Positions 46,843 through 55,544 of a DNA stretch of 64,000 nt are shown in pieces (position 1 is the first letter of the stretch; every line of letters begins with the position of its first letter). The stretch is from Taibaiella helva. Lineage in GTDB: Bacteria; Bacteroidota; Bacteroidia; Chitinophagales; Chitinophagaceae. Position numbers and translations under genes: made by a program. Where the stretch lies: the NCBI RefSeq assembly GCF_003545695.1, contig NZ_QUZZ01000008.1, positions 124,001-188,000 on the forward strand, read 5' to 3'. The notes beneath the pieces were generated by a model that was not told the origin of the DNA, searched no databases, and worked only from the letters and a program-made list of their open reading frames with translations.

Positions 46843-47652
46843 TTGATCACTACAGAAAGAATATCGGCATGGCTCGGGGAGCCGCATCAGCTGCAGGAAG
46901 TGGCGTCCAAAGCGCTGGTGCAGCTGGTTAAGGAGTATCCCTACTTTGCCCCGGCCCATTACCTTAAATGGATGGGTACCTTGCAGGTGCCGGGGGATTT
47001 AGCTGCGCTGCAGCAGTTGCACCCGGTGAACCCTGTGCTGCTGGCCGGTTTGCTGAAGGAAACTACGGCTTATCCTTTGCCGGAAGCAGGGCCCGTACAG
47101 CTGCCGGCAGAAGCAGAACCGCCTGCTGAGGGCACTACAGCAGCGAAGGCTGGTGATGAGTTCTTGATGCAGCCGGTATCTGCCGAAGATTATTTTTTAC
47201 AGCAGGGTATCCATGTATCCGGCGACCTGCCGGAGCTGAAAGAGGTATTGACGCCCCTGGAATCCCCTGCCTCCGAAAACGAAGAAGAAAAAGAAAAATC
47301 ATTAATGGTAGTTATGAGTTTTGCTGAATGGTTGAAACATATCAGCTCCAAAAATCAGAAAGCAAAAGAAGAGGAAGCCGAACAGAAGGCGCTGAAGACG
47401 ATGTGGCAGCAGCAAAAGCTGGCGGCAGCCATCGAAGAAGAGAATGAGGAGATACCCGAGCAGGTATTCGAGATGGCGGTGAACTCTATTTCCCGGAAAG
47501 AAGAGCTGATAAGCGAATCGCTGGCAGAAGTTTATGTGAAGCAGGGTAAGAAAGGAAAGGCGATTGAAATGTACCAGAAATTAAGTTTGCAGAATCCTGA
47601 AAAAAATGCTTATTTTGCTGCCAAAATTGAAAATTTACAAAAAGATATATAA
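46843..47652 (+). CDS. Conserved hypothetical protein with a TTG start
   Basis: A 269-residue soluble protein, not a named family to me. N-terminal helices (SAWLGEPHQLQEVASKALVQLVKEYPYFAPAHYL) and C-terminal helices (ETYVKQGK-like SLAEVYVKQGKKGKAIEMYQKLSLQNPEKNAYFAAKIENL) look TPR-like; between them is a Glu/Ala-rich linker. The frame is closed upstream by the lptE stop codon, and the only plausible start between is TTG at 46843, preceded by an A-rich stretch (AAAAAGAAAAGTA). Three bases separate it from secG, suggesting a link to envelope biogenesis. Confidence 0.7.
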   Translation: MITTERISAWLGEPHQLQEVASKALVQLVKEYPYFAPAHYLKWMGTLQVPGDLAALQQLHPVNPVLLAGLLKETTAYPLPEAGPVQLPAEAEPPAEGTTAAKAGDEFLMQPVSAEDYFLQQGIHVSGDLPELKEVLTPLESPASENEEEKEKSLMVVMSFAEWLKHISSKNQKAKEEEAEQKALKTMWQQQKLAAAIEEENEEIPEQVFEMAVNSISRKEELISESLAEVYVKQGKKGKAIEMYQKLSLQNPEKNAYFAAKIENLQKDI

Positions 47653-47655
47653 ACA

Positions 47656-47976
47656 ATGACGAGTTTATTAATTATCGTGATCATCCTGGCCTGTGTGGTG
47701 CTCGGCTTTTTTGTACTGGTTCAGAAACCCAAGGGCGGCGGTCTTTCCGGCACATTCGGCAGCCTCGGAACGCAGGTGATGGGTGTGAAGCAATCGGGAG
47801 ATGTGATGGAAAAAGGTACCTGGTATACCATGACGATCATTGCCGTGCTGTGCATCGCTACCGTATTCTCTCTCGATATCATCAGCCCCGCTAAGGCTGC
47901 GAAGGAGCAGCAGAAGACCCAACAGCAGCAACAGGGCCAGCAGCAAGGCGAAGGTCAGCAAGCCCCTGCCAAATAA
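47656..47976 (+). CDS. secG: Preprotein translocase subunit SecG
   Basis: A 106-residue protein with two membrane helices (residues 4-24 and about 58-76) separated by the conserved loop QKPKGGGLSGTFG, and a Gln-rich tail (QQQQQGQQQGEGQQ) typical of Bacteroidota SecG. It assists SecYE during SecA-driven export. Confidence 0.92.
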   Translation: MTSLLIIVIILACVVLGFFVLVQKPKGGGLSGTFGSLGTQVMGVKQSGDVMEKGTWYTMTIIAVLCIATVFSLDIISPAKAAKEQQKTQQQQQGQQQGEGQQAPAK

Positions 47977-48001
47977 GCTACAGACATTATATTTCAGGAC
48001 G

Positions 48002-48028
48002 AAACCCGCTTGTTCCAGGCGGGTTTTT
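48002..48028 (+). terminator. Intrinsic terminator after secG
   Basis: An 8-bp stem (48002-48009 with 48019-48026), extended by a wobble pair, followed by TT. Confidence 0.7.
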
Positions 48029-48123
48029 CCGTTCCCGCGTTAAACGACCCCCGGGTTCAGGCGTCTAATGTCGTCTATAGTTATAGCTGCAATTCCAAAA
48101 AAAATTGCGTAAACAAAAAACAT

Positions 48124-48576
48124 ATGAAATTGATCTTATCGGTATTGGCTGCGCTGGTCCTGATCTCTTTTGCCGCAAAGGCGCAATCGACTCCCAGCCC
48201 GGTTCATTGGCAGTTCTCCGTGAAAAAAATAGAAAACGACCTTTACCGTTTCGAAGCCAAAGCAACGCTCGATAATGGCTATCATATCTGGGCGCAGGAC
48301 CCCGGTGGCGACGGCTCCCTCATCCCCACAAGCTTCACGGCCGAAGCCGTGCAGGGCGGCTGGGTAGGCGACTGGAAGGAAAATGCGCAGCCGAAGACAC
48401 AGAAATTAGATTTTATTGACGGCGCTATTCGCTGGCATGAAAAAAGCATTGTTTTTTTCCGTGATTTCAAAGGAAAACATGGCGACAAGATCAAAGGTGC
48501 GGTACAGTATCAGACCTGCAACGATAAAATGTGCCTGCCGCCTGCGATAGAGAATTTTGTGGTACCGGTAAATTAA
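48124..48576 (+). CDS. Exported DsbD-alpha-like domain protein
   Basis: A 150-residue periplasmic protein; start MKLILSVLAALVLISFAAKAQ is the signal peptide (the upstream extension of the frame crosses the secG terminator). The mature part resembles the N-terminal immunoglobulin-like domain of DsbD: GYHIWAQDP, AVQYQTCNDKMCLPP with the Cys-x4-Cys pair that exchanges disulfides. The transmembrane and thioredoxin parts of DsbD are missing, so it is a stand-alone alpha domain. The gene is a single-gene unit with its own terminator. Confidence 0.8.
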   Translation: MKLILSVLAALVLISFAAKAQSTPSPVHWQFSVKKIENDLYRFEAKATLDNGYHIWAQDPGGDGSLIPTSFTAEAVQGGWVGDWKENAQPKTQKLDFIDGAIRWHEKSIVFFRDFKGKHGDKIKGAVQYQTCNDKMCLPPAIENFVVPVN

Positions 48577-48605
48577 TGCCGAAACAGAAAACAGCACAAT
48601 GCAGG

Positions 48606-48632
48606 AACGGTCAGCAATTGCTGGCCGTTTTT
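48606..48632 (+). terminator. Intrinsic terminator after the DsbD-alpha-like gene
   Basis: Inverted repeat AACGGTCAGCAA/TTGCTGGCCGTT with one wobble pair, followed by TTTT. Confidence 0.75.
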
Positions 48633-48669
48633 GTTAGTTGGAAATGAAGATTTGAAACCCGGAATTTCA

Positions 48670-49227
48670 CTAAGGCCTTTCCGTCCCTAATCTCCTCCTG
48701 GTCATTTCCCACAGGACAATACCCACCGCTACAGATATATTCAGGGAGTGCTTGGTACCCCATTGCGGAATTTCGATTCCTCCGTCGCAAAGGGCAAGCG
48801 CGGTATCGCTGACGCCGTCGACCTCATTGCCGAAGACCAGTGCTATTTTCTCTCCGGGACCGAAAGCGATATCCTGCAGCGGCATGCTGTTGTGCACCTG
48901 TTCCACGGCCCATATGCGGTACCCTTCGGCTTTCAGGCGGCCAAGCGCAGCCGAAACATCCTCCTCGAAAGTCCAGGGTACCGTTTCCGTAGCACCCAGA
49001 GCCGTTTTATGAATGTCGCGGTGCGGCGGGCGCGGCGTATAACCGCAAAGGACAATGCTTTGTACATGAAAGGCATCGCTGCTGCGAAAGACCGAACCTA
49101 CATTATGCATGCTGCGCACGTCGTCGAGCACGACCTGCACCGGGAAGCGGGAGCTGAAGGGTAAGGCCCCCGCTTCGGCCCGGTTCAGCTCCTCCATGCT
49201 CTTTTTTACAAAAGCCGGTAATTCCAT
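48670..49227 (-). CDS. TrmH/SpoU-family RNA 2'-O-methyltransferase
   Basis: A 185-residue SPOUT methyltransferase from the ATG at 49227 (an in-frame start at 49263 adds 12 residues). The three family motifs are visible: VLDDVRSMHNVGSVFRSSDAF (motif 1), IALVFGNEVDGVSD (motif 2) and IEIPQWGTKHSLNISVAVGIVLWE (motif 3, trefoil knot). The target may be tRNA Gm18 or an rRNA ribose; this cannot be told from the sequence. Divergent from clpS. Confidence 0.88.
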   Translation of the reverse strand: MELPAFVKKSMEELNRAEAGALPFSSRFPVQVVLDDVRSMHNVGSVFRSSDAFHVQSIVLCGYTPRPPHRDIHKTALGATETVPWTFEEDVSAALGRLKAEGYRIWAVEQVHNSMPLQDIAFGPGEKIALVFGNEVDGVSDTALALCDGGIEIPQWGTKHSLNISVAVGIVLWEMTRRRLGTERP

Positions 49228-49248
49228 AGGCTGCAAAGAAAAGAAATG

Positions 49249-49280
49249 TTGTCCGGTAAACATATTGTTTCCTAATTTTG
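49249..49280 (+). promoter_or_regulatory. Probable promoter of clpS
   Basis: TTG (49249-49251), 21 bases, then TAATTTTG (49273-49280), about 52 bases before the ATG at 49332. The -7 box is a full match; the spacer is slightly long. Confidence 0.5.
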
Positions 49281-49331
49281 TAGCAGTAAAACCGCAAAAG
49301 GCAATTTACAACCACGTAAAAGACTGCTATT

Positions 49332-49634
49332 ATGGAACCGTATCAAAAAACAATGTCGGAATTCAATCCCTGGAAACAGGAAGAATTCGATACCGATGTG
49401 TTGGATGCGCAATTACATCACCTCATCCTTTGGAATGATGAGGTGAACACTTTCGACTGGGTGATCGAATCGTTGATGGATATCTGTTCCCATACGCAGG
49501 AACAAGCGGAGCAGTGTGCGCTGCTTATCCATTACCAGGGGAAATATGCGGTAAAACGGGGTGACTTCGAAACCCTGAGACCCATGTGCGAAGCCATGAT
49601 CGACCGGGGGATCAACTCTACTATAGATAATTGA
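49332..49634 (+). CDS. clpS: ATP-dependent Clp protease adaptor ClpS
   Basis: A 100-residue adaptor that delivers N-degron substrates to ClpAP or ClpCP. The core matches ClpS: LILWNDEVNTFDWVIESLMDICSHTQEQAEQCALLIHYQGKYAVKRGDFETLRPMCEAM, where NDxxNTF replaces the common NDDxTPM/NDxxHTF and an acidic substrate-pocket pattern is retained. The first 25 residues are a poorly conserved tail. Single gene with promoter and strong terminator. Confidence 0.9.
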   Translation: MEPYQKTMSEFNPWKQEEFDTDVLDAQLHHLILWNDEVNTFDWVIESLMDICSHTQEQAEQCALLIHYQGKYAVKRGDFETLRPMCEAMIDRGINSTIDN

Positions 49635-49665
49635 AAAAAGACGCGGCAGCCACCGCGTCTTTTTT
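49634..49665. terminator. Bidirectional terminator between clpS and the symporter gene
   Basis: A perfect 13-bp stem (49634-49646 with 49653-49665); GC core flanked by six A and six T, so it can stop both convergent transcripts. Confidence 0.88.
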
Positions 49666-49689
49666 AATGCTTCTCTTTTTCTTTCCTGC

Positions 49690-51258
49690 TCAGGCAACTG
49701 CTGCCCGGGAACGGACCAGCGTCTCCTGTGTACGCCGGGACGCGGCGAGCAGCAGCAAAAAGGTAATGCCCGCATTGACGATCAGCAGCTCCACGCCGAT
49801 CTTGTACTGCCCGAAAATGCCTTCCGACAGCCGCTGCAGACCCAGCCTGCTTTCTTCAGACAAGCCGATCTTGGGGGCGTACCATTGGTAGTTATTGATC
49901 ACATCGATCACCAGCGTAAGGAAAAGCGCAACCAGGCAAACGATCAGCGGCGATTGCTGCGCCACCTTCCTGCGGGTTAGAATGCCGAAGGCGAAAAGGC
50001 CCAGCAGCGGCCCGTAGGTGAAGCCGGCGAGCTTGAGCAGGATATCGATCAGCGATCCGTTGTCCACTTCCCTGAAGAAAAACACACAGACCAGGAAAAT
50101 CAGTGCAAAGACATTGTGCACGATGAGGCGGGTGCGGGTCTGCTTCTTTTCAGCCGCTTCGGTATTGCCGGGCTGCCCCTTCTTTTGCATGCCGAGTATA
50201 TCGATGCAGAAGGAAGAGGTAAGCGCGGTAAGCGCCCCGTCGGCGCTGGGAAACAAGGCGGAGATCAGGCCGATCACGAAGCAAACTGTGATAAAAAAAG
50301 GTAATTGGCTTTGCAGCGCTATGGCCGGGAAAAGATTGTCTCCTTTTTCCGCAATGCCGTTAGCCGATGCATACAAGGCCAGCACGCCGCCGAGGAAGAG
50401 GAAGATGAATACGACCAGCATCTGCAGTGTACCCATCACCACCATATTCTTCTGTGAATCTTTCAGGTTGGAAACGCTGATGTTCTTCTGCATCATTTCC
50501 TGGTCGAGTCCCGTCATGGCAATGGTTATAAAAGCACCGCCAAGGATCTGTTTCAGGAAGAAATTGCCGGGTAGGGGATCGGTAGTAAAGATCCTGGTCA
50601 TGCCCTGGCCCGATACTGCCGTCCAGGCCTGGCCCAGGGACAGGTCGAGCTTGCCGGCCAGGTAAAACAGGCTCACAACAAGCGCCAGCAGCATAAAGGT
50701 CGTTTGCAGCGTATCGGTCCATACGATCGTTTTCACGCCGCCTTTGAAGGTGTACAGCAGGATCAGCCCCAGGATCACGACCGCTGTCACTTCAAAAGAA
50801 ATACCCAGGTCCTTGAGCACGAAAAGCTCCAGCACCTTGATCACCAGGTACAGCCGCAGCGTGGCGCCCAGTGTGCGCGAAAGAATGAAAAAGAAAGCGC
50901 CGGTCTTGTGCGCATTCACGCCCAGCCGTCTTTCCAGGTAAGTATAGATAGAGGTCAGCTGCATCTTATAGTACACCGGTAACAATACATAAGCCACAAT
51001 AAAATAACCCAGCCAATAGCCGATCACCACCTGGAAATAGCCGAAGCCACCGGAGCCAACTGTTCCGGGAACGCTGATAAAGGTCATGCCCGAAAGTGAG
51101 GTGCCGATCATACCGAAGGCTACCAGCCACCATTTGCTGTTACGGTTACCGACAAAAAAAGATTCATTATTGCTGCCCCGGGCGGTATAAAAAGCCACAC
51201 CCAGCAACAGCAGGAAGTAAGCGAGAATAATGGCAAGCAGGATCTGCTGATGATTCAT
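49690..51258 (-). CDS. Sodium:solute symporter
   Basis: A 522-residue SSS-family transporter with about 13 membrane helices. Family marks: NRNSKWWLVAFGMIGTSLSGMTFISVPG in the first helices, YTFKGGVKTIVWTDTLQT, GLDQEMMQKNI and the late GPLLGLFAFGIL. Similar proteins move sugars, sialic acid, proline or other solutes with sodium; the substrate is not evident. A monocistronic gene downstream of a terminator. Confidence 0.9.
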   Translation of the reverse strand: MNHQQILLAIILAYFLLLLGVAFYTARGSNNESFFVGNRNSKWWLVAFGMIGTSLSGMTFISVPGTVGSGGFGYFQVVIGYWLGYFIVAYVLLPVYYKMQLTSIYTYLERRLGVNAHKTGAFFFILSRTLGATLRLYLVIKVLELFVLKDLGISFEVTAVVILGLILLYTFKGGVKTIVWTDTLQTTFMLLALVVSLFYLAGKLDLSLGQAWTAVSGQGMTRIFTTDPLPGNFFLKQILGGAFITIAMTGLDQEMMQKNISVSNLKDSQKNMVVMGTLQMLVVFIFLFLGGVLALYASANGIAEKGDNLFPAIALQSQLPFFITVCFVIGLISALFPSADGALTALTSSFCIDILGMQKKGQPGNTEAAEKKQTRTRLIVHNVFALIFLVCVFFFREVDNGSLIDILLKLAGFTYGPLLGLFAFGILTRRKVAQQSPLIVCLVALFLTLVIDVINNYQWYAPKIGLSEESRLGLQRLSEGIFGQYKIGVELLIVNAGITFLLLLAASRRTQETLVRSRAAVA

Positions 51259-51328
51259 TCCTTGATAAATTTATACTTGACAGGAGCAAATGTAATGGAA
51301 ACGGGCGATAATGAACCCGGTCGAAAAA

Positions 51329-51352
51329 AGCCCGCAGCGGGGGCTGCGGGCT
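51329..51352 (-). terminator. Intrinsic terminator of the outer-membrane protein gene
   Basis: A perfect 10-bp GC-rich stem (51329-51338 with 51343-51352). On the minus strand it runs into TTTTT. Confidence 0.85.
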
Positions 51353-51371
51353 CTGCCGTAATGAAATAAGC

Positions 51372-52061
51372 TTAAAATCCTATAGTAAAGCCAACCCTGA
51401 AGTCGACGCGGTTGGCATAGGGACTGATGGAGTATTTGTCACCGTACTGATCGGTACGGGTATTGCCGGGCAGGTTCTGCAGCACATCATAAAAAGCCAT
51501 GATGAAGATGGAAGAGTATTCTGCTATCGGTTGGCGATAGCCCGCGCCCAGAAGCAGGCAGGGAACGGTTACCCTTTCTTTTACCGGTTTGCGCCAGCCG
51601 TCACGGTCGGGGACAAAGCCGCGATCGAGGTTGTAGAAGCTCAGGTTGTTGACCTCAAACTCGGCTTGCACCATGATGTTGGGAATAATGATGTATTTGC
51701 CCCATACGCTGCCGCTGTAGATCGATTGGGACAAAGGGAAATACTTGGTCTCAAAAGTGTTGATGTTGTCGGAGAGGAAAGCATCCTTCTGGCGGTAATA
51801 ATTATAGCCCAGGGTAATACCCGCGGCGAAGTTATCGGTGATCCGGTAGCCTACGGAAGGAGCGACATAGATATTGGTAATGGAGCCGAAAGTGAGCCCC
51901 AGTCCGCCGCCGAAGACCATACGGTTGATATCGAACCCTTTCTTTTTCTGATTCTCCTTGTACCTTGCCTGGCCGGACTTACCGCTGCTGTTGTATATCT
52001 CCTGGGCCTGCGTCGTGACAAAACCGGTGCACAGCAAGGCCAGTAATATGATCCTTTTCAT
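51372..52061 (-). CDS. Outer-membrane beta-barrel protein
   Basis: A 229-residue protein starting MKRIILLALLCTGFVTTQAQ (signal peptide). A basic linker (KENQKKKGFD) is followed by alternating strands (GGGLGLTFGSITNIYVAPSVGYRI, FAAGITLGYNY, WGKYIIIP, VDFRVGFTIGF), ending with the terminal Phe typical of barrels inserted by the BAM complex. Function unknown; common among Bacteroidota porin-like small barrels. Confidence 0.78.
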   Translation of the reverse strand: MKRIILLALLCTGFVTTQAQEIYNSSGKSGQARYKENQKKKGFDINRMVFGGGLGLTFGSITNIYVAPSVGYRITDNFAAGITLGYNYYRQKDAFLSDNINTFETKYFPLSQSIYSGSVWGKYIIIPNIMVQAEFEVNNLSFYNLDRGFVPDRDGWRKPVKERVTVPCLLLGAGYRQPIAEYSSIFIMAFYDVLQNLPGNTRTDQYGDKYSISPYANRVDFRVGFTIGF

Positions 52062-52111
52062 AAAGTATTTTGAATGTATTCCGTACAAAGGTACAGCAAT
52101 TCAGTATTCGG

Positions 52112-53530
52112 CTACACTACTTTTCCCGGGTTCATGATGCCTGTAGGGTCGAACAGGGTCTTGATCTGCCGCATAATACCCATTTGCGCTTCGTTGAACA
52201 CGATATCCATATATGGCCGCTGTACCAGGCCTATGCCATGCTCGCCCGACAAGGTGCCCTTTACCGAATGCACATAGGTAAAGATCTCCCTTATGGCATC
52301 AGGCAAACCGTCGTGCCAGAAGGCATCGGAAAGCGTGCCTTTTACAATATTTACATGCAGGTTGCCATCCCCGGCATGTCCATAGCAAACGGAGGAAAAG
52401 CCGTATTTATTGCCTGTTTCCTTCACTACTTTCAGCAGCTCGGGCAGGCAGGCCCTGGGTACTACGGTATCTTCTTCTTTGTAGATAGAGCCGCTCTTCA
52501 CTGCCTCGCCCACGACCCGGCGCAGACGCCATAGCGCCGCTTTCTGGCTGCTGTCTTCGGCCAGGAGCAGCTCACCGGTGTCGAAGCTTTCCATCAGTGT
52601 GGCGATGCCTTCCATTTCCCGGAACAGAACATCTTTGTCTTTGCCATCTACCTCTACTAGCAAGTGTGCCTGTACCGCGTCGGGAATGGCGATTGTATTG
52701 TCGTTCAGGTAACGCTGCGCGCAGGTAAGCGCATCCCGCTCCATAAATTCAAGCGCCGAAGGAGTATAGCCCGCCAGCATGATCCGGTTCACGGCCCTGG
52801 CAGCATCGCCAGCATCATGGAAAGGGATCAGCAGCAGCAGGTTTTCGGTGGGGTAGGGCAGCAGCTTCAGTACGATCCGTGTCACTATCGCCAGGGTGCC
52901 TTCGCTGCCGACGATCAGCTGTGTGAGGTTGTATCCTGTGGCATTCTTCAGCGTATTGGCACCGGTCCACATCGTTTCACCATTGGGCAACACGATCTCG
53001 AGGTTCAGCACATAATCTTTTGCCGTACCGTACTTTACCGCCCTGGGGCCGCCGCTGTTCTCGGCGATATTGCCGCCGATAAAGCAGGAGCCCCGGCTGG
53101 CCGGGTCGACCGGGTAAAAAAGGCCTTTCCCGATCACGGCATTTTGCAGCTCCTCGGTGATCACACCCGGCTCGGTGATCACCAGGAAGTTTTCCGTATC
53201 GATCTGCATGATCCGGTTCATCCGGCGCATATCCAGGCATACCCCGCCATGAACAGGCAGCGCGCCGCCGCTGAGGCCGGTTCCTGCTCCCCTTGGCGTA
53301 ACAGCAATATGCTGCTCGTGGCAATAAGCCATGATGCGGCTGACTTCTTCCGTAGTCTCGGGCTGCAGCACGACCTCGGGAGGAAAATAAAGGTCTTCGG
53401 TCTCGTCGGAAGCACAACGGTCGATATGCTCCCGGTCGGTCAGCACGCGAGCCGGCGATAATATTTTATGGAAAAAGTCCAGGTCGGACGTCTCTGTTTT
53501 TTTGAAAGGTATGTGTGGGCGGGCGTTCAT
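52112..53530 (-). CDS. FAD-binding 2-hydroxyacid dehydrogenase (GlcD/D-lactate dehydrogenase type)
   Basis: A 472-residue flavoprotein oxidising a 2-hydroxy acid such as D-lactate or glycolate. The FAD PP-loop PRGAGTGLSGGALP, GGNIAENSGGPRAVKYG and GSEGTLAIVTRIVLKLLP form the VAO/PCMH-type FAD domain (about 50-230); the C-terminal FAD-oxidase domain has YGHAGDGNLHVNI and GEHGIG with the metal-binding His. The ATG at 53530 is used; the longer frame overlaps the divergent gene. No glcE/glcF gene is adjacent, so D-lactate dehydrogenase is the more likely role. Confidence 0.88.
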   Translation of the reverse strand: MNARPHIPFKKTETSDLDFFHKILSPARVLTDREHIDRCASDETEDLYFPPEVVLQPETTEEVSRIMAYCHEQHIAVTPRGAGTGLSGGALPVHGGVCLDMRRMNRIMQIDTENFLVITEPGVITEELQNAVIGKGLFYPVDPASRGSCFIGGNIAENSGGPRAVKYGTAKDYVLNLEIVLPNGETMWTGANTLKNATGYNLTQLIVGSEGTLAIVTRIVLKLLPYPTENLLLLIPFHDAGDAARAVNRIMLAGYTPSALEFMERDALTCAQRYLNDNTIAIPDAVQAHLLVEVDGKDKDVLFREMEGIATLMESFDTGELLLAEDSSQKAALWRLRRVVGEAVKSGSIYKEEDTVVPRACLPELLKVVKETGNKYGFSSVCYGHAGDGNLHVNIVKGTLSDAFWHDGLPDAIREIFTYVHSVKGTLSGEHGIGLVQRPYMDIVFNEAQMGIMRQIKTLFDPTGIMNPGKVV

Positions 53531-53553
53531 AATATAAAGAAACCGGAAATGAT

Positions 53554-54150
53554 ATGCTGCAAAAATCAACTTTTTCCCAGGCATTCAAAAGAATAATTTT
53601 CCCCGGCGGCCTCGTCCTGGCCTGCCTGCTGGCATTATCCTGCGGCGCTGCCGGCGCCGATGAAAAGCCAACGGTACAGCAGCTGAAGCGGCAGGCGCTC
53701 CGTGGCCGCCAGCCTGCGCTACGGGTTGCCGTCGATAGCCTGGTGGTCTGTAAAAGCAAGCGGGAAATGACCGCTTTCCGTCATGGCATCAGGGTAAAGA
53801 CCTATATCATTTCCCTGGGCACCGCTCCCGAAGGGAAGAAACGCATGCGCAACGACAACAGGACGCCCGAAGGACTGTACACTATTAATGGGAAAAATGC
53901 TGCCAGCAGCTATCACCGCAACCTCGGCATTTCCTATCCCAATGCAGCCGATCGCCGGTATGCGCGGGCGCAAGGTCTCGATACCGGGGGCGATATCAAG
54001 ATCCACGGCCTTCCTAACCAGCCCCGTTACAGCACAGAAGACTACCTGTACCACGACTGGACCTGGGGCTGCATTGCGGTTGCCAACGAAGAGGTCGAAG
54101 AGCTCTATCGTTACGTTGCCGTCGGAACACCCATCCTTATCCTTCCCTGA
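53554..54150 (+). CDS. YkuD-type L,D-transpeptidase family protein
   Basis: A 198-residue envelope protein. A hydrophobic N-terminal segment (PGGLVLACLLALSCG) acts as signal or anchor. The YkuD catalytic motif is present: His151 in DIKIHG and the nucleophile Cys173 in DWTWGCIAV, with GTAPEGKKRMRNDNRTPEG upstream. The short DWTWGC(I)AV form is typical of the ErfK/YafK-like group, some of which cut rather than form peptidoglycan crosslinks. Only 23 bases separate its start from the divergent FAD-dehydrogenase start, so the two share a very compact promoter region. Confidence 0.85.
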   Translation: MLQKSTFSQAFKRIIFPGGLVLACLLALSCGAAGADEKPTVQQLKRQALRGRQPALRVAVDSLVVCKSKREMTAFRHGIRVKTYIISLGTAPEGKKRMRNDNRTPEGLYTINGKNAASSYHRNLGISYPNAADRRYARAQGLDTGGDIKIHGLPNQPRYSTEDYLYHDWTWGCIAVANEEVEELYRYVAVGTPILILP

Positions 54151-54303
54151 CTTTTATCTTTGCCGGCCCATACGGAGGCCTGGTTCATATAGCAGCTACC
54201 GGTAAAACACCGCCGGACCTGCTTTTTGCAGGCCTGAAGCCTGCTGGAAAATGGTAATGTTTATTTTTTGCCCTTTTTTATCATTTCCTTTGCGCGCATC
54301 CCT

Positions 54304-54311
54304 TATCTTTG
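54304..54311 (+). promoter_or_regulatory. -7 promoter element of ppa
   Basis: TATCTTTG, a full match to TAnnTTTG, 28 bases before the ATG at 54340. The -33 region is T-rich without a clear TTTG at the usual spacing. Confidence 0.5.
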
Positions 54312-54339
54312 CAGCCTCAAAAAAATCCCGTACGAATCT

Positions 54340-54921
54340 ATGATGGATTCATTGACTCAGAATACCCTCTCTATGCAATTTAATCCCTGGCATACAGTTA
54401 GTTATGGTGATATTTCCGGCGACCTGGTCAACGGTATCATCGAAATACCGAAAGGTTCCCGTGCCAAATATGAGCTGAATAAAGAAACCGGCCTGCTGAT
54501 GCTGGACCGTGTGCTGTACTCTTCCGTATATTATCCTGCGAACTACGGCTTCATTCCCCAGACCTATTGCGACGACGGCGATCCGCTGGATATCCTGATC
54601 CTTTCCCAGATCGAGATCCAGCCGCTGTGCATGGTTCCTGCCAAGATCATCGGCGTGATGCGGATGCTTGACCAGGGCGAAGCCGACGATAAGCTGATCG
54701 CCGTATGTGCCAATGATATGAGCGTAGCCCACATCAACGATATCGGTGAGTTGCCCGCCCATTTCCTGGCCGAAGTACGCCAGTTCTTCGAAGAGTACAA
54801 GGTGCTGGAGAAAAAGGTGGTGAAGATCGAGGAGTTTCAGGGCGCCAAGCTGGCGAAAAAGATCTTCCAGCATGCCGTAAACGATTACAACGAAAAAATA
54901 AGGCCAACACTGGATCTGTAA
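54340..54921 (+). CDS. ppa: Inorganic pyrophosphatase (family I)
   Basis: Hydrolyses pyrophosphate to drive biosynthetic reactions. 193 residues from MMDSLTQ; the frame is open 24 codons upstream, through the promoter. Family I signature [37 protein letters not shown] and the metal site [11 protein letters not shown] are all present. Followed by a strong terminator. Confidence 0.94.
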   Translation: MMDSLTQNTLSMQFNPWHTVSYGDISGDLVNGIIEIPKGSRAKYELNKETGLLMLDRVLYSSVYYPANYGFIPQTYCDDGDPLDILILSQIEIQPLCMVPAKIIGVMRMLDQGEADDKLIAVCANDMSVAHINDIGELPAHFLAEVRQFFEEYKVLEKKVVKIEEFQGAKLAKKIFQHAVNDYNEKIRPTLDL

Positions 54922-54972
54922 GGTTGCGGAGCACCGCTCCTGCCACGCTTTTCCGGTAATCATTCAACATAC

Positions 54973-55008
54973 ACAAGCATACGGCTGGTCCGTATGCTTG
55001 TTCGTTTT
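54973..55008 (+). terminator. Intrinsic terminator after ppa
   Basis: A perfect 12-bp stem (54973-54984 with 54990-55001), loop CTGGT, followed by TCGTTTTT. Confidence 0.85.
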
Positions 55009-55018
55009 TGATGAATAG

Positions 55019-55417
55019 CTAAGGCGCCTGGCTGAGGAAGCGGACGCCGGTGCGGCTATCGGTGCGAAGCACGCTTTGCTGGTGAAAACGGCGCAGGTAG
55101 CGTTGTGCAATGCTGTCGATATTGCGGCTGCGCTGCTTAGTCCGCTTTCCCAGGAAGGTGACGACCCTGGTGGGTTCCGTAATGGTGATGCCGGTCTTCG
55201 TGTCCTTCCAGCGGCCCCGGGCTTCCCACTCGGTATACCCCTCGGGGAAGTAGCCGCTGATCACACTGTCGCTGAAGGCTTTCCATTCCTGGTCGCTTAC
55301 CTGCCCGCCGCCGGGTATATCCCTGCCGAAGTAGAGATCGCTGCGCTGGTAGCTGGCGCAGGAAGCAATACCGATGATGCTGCAAAGCAGCCAGGTCTTT
55401 ATGAAATGCTTTTTCAT
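55019..55417 (-). CDS. DUF3574-family lipoprotein
   Basis: A 132-residue lipoprotein: start MKKHFIKTWLLCSIIGIASC gives lipobox IASC (Cys20). The mature part matches the DUF3574 pattern: DLYFGRDIPGGGQVSDQEWKAFSDSVISGYFPEGYTEWEARGRWKDT followed by EPTRVV. The family is annotated as of unknown function. Convergent with ppa, divergent from polA. Confidence 0.78.
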   Translation of the reverse strand: MKKHFIKTWLLCSIIGIASCASYQRSDLYFGRDIPGGGQVSDQEWKAFSDSVISGYFPEGYTEWEARGRWKDTKTGITITEPTRVVTFLGKRTKQRSRNIDSIAQRYLRRFHQQSVLRTDSRTGVRFLSQAP

Positions 55418-55509
55418 TTGTTTTGAATGTGCTTGGTGTGGCCGCAAAGCTAAAGTTTAATCCGGACTGGTTCCACATGCCATCGTCGGTCCCGCGTTCC
55501 TTTTCTTCG

Positions 55510-55517
55510 TATTTTTG
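55510..55517 (+). promoter_or_regulatory. -7 promoter element of polA
   Basis: TATTTTTG, a full match to TAnnTTTG, 27 bases before the polA ATG. No clear -33 box. Confidence 0.45.
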
Positions 55518-55544
55518 CAAGCCTTTTCAAAAAGACAACGATAT

